A stretch of DNA of 15,897 nucleotides from Zasmidium citrigriseum (Eukaryota; Ascomycota; Dothideomycetes; Mycosphaerellales; Mycosphaerellaceae), in the NCBI GenBank assembly GCA_002786025.1, contig NHNW01000124.1, forward strand, positions 1-15,897. The letters run 5' to 3'. Under the pieces are notes generated by a model. The model saw only the letters and a list, made by a program, of their open reading frames with translations. It did not search any database and was not told where the DNA came from. Shown piece by piece: positions 10,701 through 15,897 of this stretch. A program made the position numbers and the translations under genes. Every line of letters starts with the position of its first letter. Position 1 is the stretch's first letter.

Positions 10701-12087
10701 GAGGCAGAATTATAAAGCTAGTTATATCTTAAGGAGACTACCTCTATATAGCTCCCTATTAATATTCGATACGTCGATACTATCGAATAATACCTATATA
10801 GTCGATATCTAGGTAGTAGAGATCGTTCTTAGAGGTACGTTTCCCTATATAACTATTACTCTAAGTTTAGAGCTTCTTAACTAGTTCCTAGATATCGTCC
10901 TTTATAATAGTAATATTAGAGGCCTAGATAGTAGCTTTAGTATTACTAAACTCTTTTAGCGCTACTCGAAAATCGTTAGATATAGGATAGAAAGACTTTA
11001 TTATCTTTAGATTCTAGTAATTTTTTTAAAGCCTCTTAAAGAGCGCTTTATTAATCGACTCGACTACCTATCGCTAGTCCTACCCCTTTCTCCTAGCGCT
11101 TTCTAGAAGGCTTACGAGAGCCGAGTTCTCGTTTTAATTTAGGACCTAACGCTAAGGTATAACTCTATCTATAGGTATTTTAGTAGTTCCGTAAAGATAT
11201 AGATAATTGTATAGTAAAGCAAAATCGGTATCTACGAGACTCTAAAGCTTCTTATACTCTCGTATCCTTCGTTCTACCTATACCTCCTTCTCCCTAAGCG
11301 TTAGTAGGTCTCTAGCCCTAGCCCTAGCTTTTCTAATAGCTTTAGCGCTTCCTAGAACCGATTTCGTAATCTCGAAATTAATAACTATTAATAAGTATAT
11401 CTAGTCGTCTTATACCTAACCTACTACATCTAAATATTATATAATCTTTTAGCTAGTAGCTTCGCTATCGCCTTCGTACTTAGTAAGGGTATTACGAAAA
11501 GCTACCTTAGCGCTAGGAATAGTAGTAATATCGTAGCCCTAGTAAAAGAACTACTAGACTAATCCCGTATTATAACTCTAATATAGGACTATCCGTTTAA
11601 GGTACTAAAGCTCCTTACTCTCGAGTATAAGGTTATCTATCTTCTACCCCTAATAAGGCTCGATTACTATTATTAGAGAATCTAGCGAGGTATTCGACGG
11701 AATAACTAAGTATCTATCTGTCTATTATTTAGCTCCTAGCTAGGAGTTCGAACGCCTAGACCTACGACCTATTAGGGTAGAGTCGTCTTTAGTCTCTATT
11801 AACTATAGAACCGTACTTTATACTTCTACTATACTAGGGACAGTAGTATACTCTTAATTAGAAGAGGTATATTCCTATAGCTTCGATAATCCTATTACTA
11901 AGCTAAAGTTAGGTAGTAGTAGTATCGTACTAAGTAGTAATAGTAGAGAACTACGCTAGGACTCTATAATAAGATCCTTAGTAGGTAATATCGTAATAAC
12001 GCGCTATTAATAAGAGACCTAGGAGACTACGAAAGTATCGAGGCGTTAAGACTACGAGCGCGTAGATAGGAGTATAGCGAGAGCTAT
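7774..12087 (-). pseudogene. B2: RIP-killed giant ORF, same family as B1 (copy 2)
   Basis: One frame of about 1438 codons without a frameshift, stopped only by TAA/TAG at about 6-7% of codons. The start is the in-frame ATA at 12087-12085, which aligns with the B1 ATA; the end is TAG at 7776-7774 just after LLRRETI, matching LREEL in B1. Anchors shared with B1, in order: QFFY...IP near residue 179; LYNYLYLYG then G-x-DWRQVV near 337; an acidic Glu/Asp/Lys stretch near 563-575; a basic KGRIKRQYNRKK segment; TLSLFF then PYQYYLK near 819; a Lys-rich PPKKKSKKAEL patch; LSFLYRKL near 1207 followed by AIL, a Gly pair and PNIIAEL..LFSP. The proteins are clearly homologous but too diverged to be recent duplicates. 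The linker between DWRQ and the acidic tract is about 170 residues shorter than in B1, and the next segment about 130 longer. I do not recognise the family and see no zinc-finger, helicase, reverse transcriptase or transposase signature. Confidence 0.72.
7775..7813. repeat. Inverted repeat, 12-bp arms, at the 3' end of B2
   Basis: tatatcgtttct (7775-7786) and agaaacgatata (7802-7813) are exact reverse complements with a 15-nt spacer. The repeat falls on the last dozen codons and the stop of B2. It could be a transcript hairpin near the 3' end or part of an element boundary. The spacer holds its own short palindrome, ctacgtag. Confidence 0.6.
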
Positions 12088-12122
12088 AGTCGAGATCTTA
12101 GTAAGCTTAAATAGATACGAAG

Positions 12123-12138
12123 GTAGGCGGGTTTAAGT
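12123..12138 (-). promoter_or_regulatory. Conserved block upstream of B2
   Basis: The minus strand reads acttaaacccgcctac, identical to the B1 block at 6007-5993 except for one extra C. It ends 35 nt before the in-frame ATA at 12087. TTTAAGCTTACTA follows, again resembling B1. Together these make the leader regions of the two copies recognisably related and support the chosen starts. Confidence 0.4.
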
Positions 12139-13101
12139 CGTATAAGTTAGGTAAAGCGTACTACTATACGTAGTATATAAGAGAGGGGTTATAAGGTAGC
12201 GAAAACTTCGTTACTACGTCTATAATTATTATAGTAAGCTAATCCCGCCGTTACTACTATAGTCGATTACCTTAGTTCGCCTATTTAATATAAGTTTAGA
12301 GGTTACGTCTAAAGGGTAGATAAGAAGAAGATACTATTTCGAAAGGAGATAGGTAGTAAATAGTAGAGATAAGCTTAAGGATTATATAAAAGTTAATCGT
12401 AAAGCTTCTTCTAATTAAAGCGGACTAAGGTAGATAGAAGGAACTTAGGCTAAGATAATAAACTAAAGGATAGCCCGCTAGCTATAAGCTAGAGACTCGA
12501 CGATTAGTAGTATCCTAAGGCGGTAAGATAGAGCCGTTATAGTCGTATAAATTTAAGGCTTAACGGTAGGCTTCTTAGCTCGTATACTTCGATAAGAGTA
12601 TATCGCTTAACGCTACGAGTTTTATAATATCGTAGGAGATAGGAGGTAGAGAGTAGCGCGGTAGGCGGAAATAGGTAGAATTCGATCGTCTACGTAAAGC
12701 GAAGCGTATAGAGAGCGCTTTTTACTTATATAAGGAGATATATTATACTTTAGCTAAGCGTGTAACGTTATATCGCTTATCTATATAGCGCGTAGAGAAG
12801 AGATAGTACTTCTTACTAGTAGAGCGCTATACGGGTAAATAACTACTACGCGCTTAACGCGCTAGGAGAGTATTTTAATTTTTAAATATCGTTAGTAGTC
12901 GCGTAAGTAAAATAGTACCGCGTCCTAGTATCCTATACAATTACGCTTTTTCTCCTCTTCCTACTCTAATATTTAGAGCTTTATACCTATAGTACGTAGA
13001 TTTTCTCTCCGCTATAGCGAAATTGTCTTTCCTACCTACTCTTTAATAGTAAGGGAAATAATTACATAAAATAAAGTGCCTAGAGTATTCTTATTACTAT
13101 A

Positions 13102-13126
13102 TACTTAAGACCTTATATCTTAAGTA
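13102..13126. repeat. Inverted repeat, 9-bp arms
   Basis: tacttaaga (13102-13110) and tcttaagta (13118-13126) are exact reverse complements with a 7-nt spacer, in an AT-rich stretch about 75 bp beyond the 3' end of D. It could act as a 3' hairpin; short AT-rich dyads also arise easily by chance at this composition. Confidence 0.4.
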
Positions 13127-13198
13127 ACTTATATTATTATAAAGTATAGTATAGTATATTAATCTTAAGCTATATCTAAGCCTTCTAATCTTCTTCTC

Positions 13199-14035
13199 TT
13201 AGCCTACTAATACTTACTTAATATTATAGGCGGTACTAGGAAACTCTTAAGACTAGTACGATAAGATAGTAGAGGTACGGGCTACCTAGTTAATAGGGCT
13301 AGCGTTTATAGTATAATAGGCGAATCTACGGTTAGGACTATCCTAGTACTAGCTAATACTAGGAAGCTAATTATTAAGACAATTAAGATAGATCTTACGC
13401 CTATCTAAGCGAGGGATACCTTAAGGGAGGATACGATACTAGACCTTAAAGAAGGCGCGAATAGTAATACCTAGTAGAAGTATAGGACGGATATTAGAAA
13501 GGACGAGATATACGACGCTATACCTATTAACTATACTACTAATAATAGTAGGGAGCTATAGAAGGTTAGTATAGCTCGGTTCTAATAGAGGAAAAGTTTT
13601 ACGTAACTAGTATTAGCCCTTCTTATAAGGGTAAGGCGGCTTAGCGCTCTTATCGATATAGGCTCTATTATCTTTATCTTCGCCTTCGTCGCTCTCGTCG
13701 TCGTTATTAGTACTATCTATCTCGCTCGCCTTACGCTTTAGTAGCTTATTATACTCGTAGAGCGGCTTAACGTTTGTCGTTAGTATTAGGTAAGAGCTTA
13801 TTATCGTCGTCTTAGTAGGTATTAGAGGAGGTAGTTAAGAGGTCGAGAACACCTCCTAATCGCTATTCCTTTTATCGCGGGATAGATATCGATCGAGGTT
13901 ACTAATATTATAAAGGAGGTTATCCTCGCTTTATAAGAATAGCTAAACTACTAAAGAAGGAATTGTTAGATAGGAGATTAAGTAAAGCCCTTACGAAAGT
14001 TAGCTATAGAGGATATATCTAATAACTTTAAATAT
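13199..14035 (-). pseudogene. D: RIP-killed ORF, about 279 codons, unrecognised
   Basis: A minus frame from an ATA at 14035-14033 (probable former ATG, the least certain part) to TAA at 13201-13199, with TAA/TAG at about 7% of codons and no frameshift. The N-terminal third is mixed and hydrophobic; then comes a polar stretch, a PTKTT segment, and a basic LLKRKASE patch followed at once by an acidic NDDESDEGEDKDN run near the middle, a pattern typical of disordered nuclear proteins. The C-terminal half is richer in Arg, Gln and Leu. It shares no motif with B1 or B2 that I can see. It faces away from C, with tandem repeats in the space between, so the two could have shared a divergent promoter. 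Function unknown. The frame could run further past 13199 if that TAA was a former CAA. Confidence 0.5.
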
Positions 14036-14108
14036 AGATCTATACTAGTAAGGGATTATAATAGAGAATAGCTATTAGCGTATATACTATAGACGCTAGA
14101 TTAAGTAA

Positions 14109-14270
14109 GGCTCGGAGGTACCTAGCTAATATTAGCTTAAAAGAACGTATATAATAGTTAGAGGCTCGGAGCTATCTAGCTAATTTTAGTTCTAAAGTAT
14201 ATATATAATAATCTAAGGCTTAGAGATTTCGAGTATATATTAGTTTAAGAGAACGTAAGTAATAGTTATA
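14109..14270. repeat. Three degenerate tandem repeats of about 55 bp
   Basis: Units begin at 14109 (ggctcggag), 14163 (ggctcggag) and 14218 (ggcttagag), spaced 54 and 55 bp. Each goes on with a (C/T)(C/T)TAGCTAAT-like or TCGAGTATAT-like stretch, then TTAG, and units one and three share AAGAACGTA and TAATAGTTA. The array lies between the divergent genes D and C, 74 bp before the D start and about 115 bp before the C start. It may be a duplicated regulatory element or a minisatellite; RIP and drift have blurred it. Confidence 0.65.
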
Positions 14271-14385
14271 GATACACCTTTATATAGTTTAGGGATCTTT
14301 ACTATAAGCGTAGTTTACTATTAGTACTTCTAATATTAGTATAAGTAAGGGAATACTAACCTAATAGTCTAATATTACTAACGCT

Positions 14386-15024
14386 ATAAGAATTATATAT
14401 CTACTATTAGACGAGCTCGACGGTACTAAGCCTATCTACTTCGTTATAAACTCTCCCCGCTATATCTATAGCGATTACGAGAATATCGCCTTCGATCCTA
14501 CTAGCTCCTATAAATACTTTATAACGTACGTAGCTATAAAGCGTACCGCTAGCGAGTATACGATAGCTAAGGCTAAAGAGACCTAGAAGTAATACGGAAT
14601 AAAGGTAGTTAGAATACTATAGGGTATACGGTATATCGTTATAGCCTATATAGCGATAGAGGAGGACTACCTATAGGAATACTATAACGAGGAGCTTAGT
14701 ATAAAGATTAAGTAGATCGTACTAACCTTATAGCTATAGTACGAGGGAATTAGTAAGTATAGAAACTATAGTAGCGGTAAGAGATCTTAACTAACTTATA
14801 AAATAGTCGGTAGTTTAGCTAGTAAGGTCCTTATCCTCTAGGAGGACTAGTATATAGGTAAGCTTAGGGCTAGCTTCTTCGTAGTATATAGCTAGATCTT
14901 AGACTAGACGAAGGTAGACTTCGTGCCTATAATTATTATTATTAGTAATATTATTATTAGTTAGAGTACGAGAAAGAGAAGAAGGACGCGGCTTGAACGC
15001 GACGTAGAAGGAAGCGCGAGGTAA
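14386..15024 (+). pseudogene. C: RIP-killed ORF, about 213 codons, unrecognised
   Basis: A plus frame from an ATA at 14386 (or 14395; either may be a former ATG) to TAA at 15022-15024. About 13 internal TAA/TAG (6%), no frameshift. An early LLLDELDGTKP segment is followed by INSPRY, SDYENIAFDP and KRTASEYTIAKAKE, then a middle region with GIKVVR and EEDYL-x-EYYNEEL, a hydrophobic Val/Ile stretch near residue 180 encoded partly by an ATT run, and a strongly basic RKRRRTR end that could be a nuclear localisation signal or DNA contact. Many Tyr codons are probably former His or Cys. The TAA at 14788-14790 is a possible earlier stop, but the composition stays coding-like past it. It is divergent from D across the tandem repeats. 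I do not recognise it. Confidence 0.5.
14931..14962 (+). repeat. ATT-rich microsatellite within C
   Basis: Runs of ATT broken once by AGTAAT cover this stretch and are read in frame C as mostly Ile. ATT has no CpA or TpG, so it is not a RIP product as it stands, though former ACA or GTT-like units cannot be excluded. Confidence 0.6.
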
Positions 15025-15380
15025 AAGATTACTATATTACTTACTCTAAAAGGAGAGGCGTCTTAGCCTTAGGCTATAAGGGTTTCTTAGGGTTAGGGTT
15101 ACGTATAAGAACCTCTAGGAAAACGCTTTTAAAGACGACGATATTATTACTAGTAGTAATATATATTAGATCTTCTCTAAAATAGTAGGGATTAATTGTC
15201 TCTAAGTAAAGATAATACTTATAGTATTCTAACGATAGTCTAGCTAGTTTTCCTCGAGAAACATAAGGATATCCTATTTTTAGTATAAATATTTAAAGTA
15301 AGAATATTTATAATTAAAAAACGTATTAATAGTAGGCCTATCTAAAGATTGCCCTTCCTATAACTTTAACTTACGAACTA
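15025..15380. other. Gene-free AT-rich stretch with a short telomere-like run
   Basis: No frame stood out in either strand. The most AT-rich part is about 15270-15325, with runs of A and T. It contains the TTAGGG run given separately. It lies between the 3' end of C and a doubtful frame at the right edge. Confidence 0.45.
15087..15100 (+). repeat. Short telomere-like TTAGGG run
   Basis: TTAGGGTTAGGGTT: two perfect copies of the common fungal telomere hexamer plus TT, preceded by a degenerate AGGGTTT at 15079-15085. Neither strand of the hexamer contains CpA or TpG, so a true telomeric relic would be spared by RIP. Two copies are also possible by chance in DNA this skewed. Confidence 0.35.
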
Positions 15381-15896
15381 AGACTCTTATAACGATATAG
15401 AGTATAGTACGAGTTCCTAGTTAAACTTAGGGATATCTAATTAATCTAGCGAACGCTCTACTCTACCTAGAAACAACTTCTTATATATATTCCTCGCGAA
15501 GTAAACTAGATTATTTCCTAGAAGTAGTAAGTTCCGAAGCTACTACGTAAGGCTAGAGGTCGTCTACTCTATAGCGGCGAGTCGATCTCTAAGAACGACG
15601 TTCTTACGCTATACGTCTTAGTACTAACTATTACTAGCGAGAAATAGTCTCTCTAAATCCTTAATTAATACTCTACTTATAATTAGTTCGTAGCTTATAT
15701 AACCTAGGCTACTAGTAGTACCTTATATCGTTTAACTCGTCGATAATCTTTAATATCTACTCTAAGCTACCCTCCGTCTCGTAGGGGGAAATAGAAGAAG
15801 CTAGTAGGCCCGCTTAGTAGTACTATAGAGATAGCCTTAGTACTATACTCCTACGATACTTTTAATAGCTTACTAGCTTATTCTTATATTTATAAT
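15381..15896 (-). pseudogene. Possible partial RIP-killed ORF running off the right edge
   Basis: A minus frame entering from the window edge. The first third is poor, but about 15400-15720 has fewer TAA/TAG than chance and a heptad-like charged and Leu-rich segment (DVQRKNVVLRDRLAAIE, then LTQQLRNLLLLGNN) that would form a coiled coil. A second minus frame is comparably Gln-rich but has more stops. Coiled-coil segments of this kind occur in many proteins, including retrotransposon Gag, so no family is proposed. The end is approximate. Confidence 0.25.
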
Positions 15897-15897
15897 A

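Larger units (their letters stand above)
12088..13198. other. 1.1-kb gene-free stretch upstream of B2
   Basis: This lies between the B2 start and the 3' end of D. The first 800 bp are purine-rich on plus, so pyrimidine-rich upstream of B2, like the B1 flank. No frame in either strand stood out. The right part (about 12900-13198) is AT-rich with a short cluster of surviving CpA/TpG at 13024, 13064 and 13077, the densest in the window, and an inverted repeat at 13102-13126. It may hold the promoter of B2 and the 3' flank of D. Confidence 0.5.
1..15897. other. RIP-saturated fungal DNA block
   Basis: Seen: by hand count CpA plus TpG occur about 49 times in the whole window, while CpG, CpT and CpC are common and TpA is in large excess. 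The loss is equal on both strands and does not change at the gene borders proposed below. Known: RIP in Pezizomycotina converts C to T at CpA in duplicated DNA on both strands, turning CAA, CAG and TGG into TAA or TAG. Consequence: three-frame stops everywhere, almost no ATG, and no TGA on the minus strand. Inferred: several rounds of RIP acted until nearly every CpA was used up. The two related giant frames B1 and B2 supply the duplication that RIP needs. A bacterial, viral or animal origin does not explain this bias. Confidence 0.95.

Noticed and set aside
1..15897. Reverse transcriptase, integrase, transposase, Helitron or RecQ helicase remnants
   Set aside because: I looked for RT, DDE and P-loop signatures in the frames followed and saw none. 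RIP changes some residues, but Gly, Lys, Asp and Glu codons mostly survive, so such motifs should have shown.
1..15897. CpG methylation decay as the cause of the bias
   Set aside because: That would remove CpG and raise TpG and CpA; the opposite is seen.
1..15897. tRNA, rRNA, CRISPR array, bacterial operon or ribosome binding sites
   Set aside because: No cloverleaf, conserved rRNA stretch, spaced direct repeats or prokaryotic gene structure was seen, and the RIP signature marks the DNA as fungal.

Overview
This window is a piece of a filamentous ascomycete (Pezizomycotina) genome that has been saturated by repeat-induced point mutation (RIP). The proof is compositional. Counting by eye, CpA and TpG, which should number well over a thousand in 15.9 kb, occur only about 49 times, while TpA is in large excess and CpG is abundant. 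Only RIP-type C-to-T change at CpA on both strands leaves that pattern. No intact gene survives: I find seven ATG triplets and one TGA on both strands together, and every long reading frame is full of TAA/TAG codons where CAA, CAG or TGG would have stood. All gene calls below are therefore RIP-killed pseudogenes, read by passing through TAA/TAG. The window is most likely an AT-rich heterochromatic block; the species cannot be told.

Layout. Positions 1-1118 hold no frame I trust. Positions 5975-1125 (minus) are a single uninterrupted frame of about 1617 codons, called B1. A 1.8 kb spacer with several inverted repeats follows. Positions 12087-7774 (minus) are a second uninterrupted frame of about 1438 codons, B2. 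B1 and B2 are diverged copies of one gene family in direct tandem: they share colinear protein motifs from about residue 140 to residue 1290, a similar upstream block, and an in-frame ATA (probable former ATG) at matching places. I do not recognise the family. Positions 13199-14035 (minus, D) and 14386-15024 (plus, C) are two smaller unrecognised frames, divergently arranged, with three degenerate copies of a roughly 55-bp tandem repeat between them. The right end holds a very short telomere-like TTAGGG run, an AT-rich stretch and a doubtful partial frame with coiled-coil character.

How they fit together. B1 and B2 are repeated sequences, so they are natural RIP targets. They were apparently killed by point mutation alone, since neither frame carries a net frameshift over more than 4 kb. 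I found no reverse transcriptase, integrase, transposase or helicase motif, so the type of element is unknown. The most notable content is an unrecognised giant gene family, visible only after allowing for RIP.
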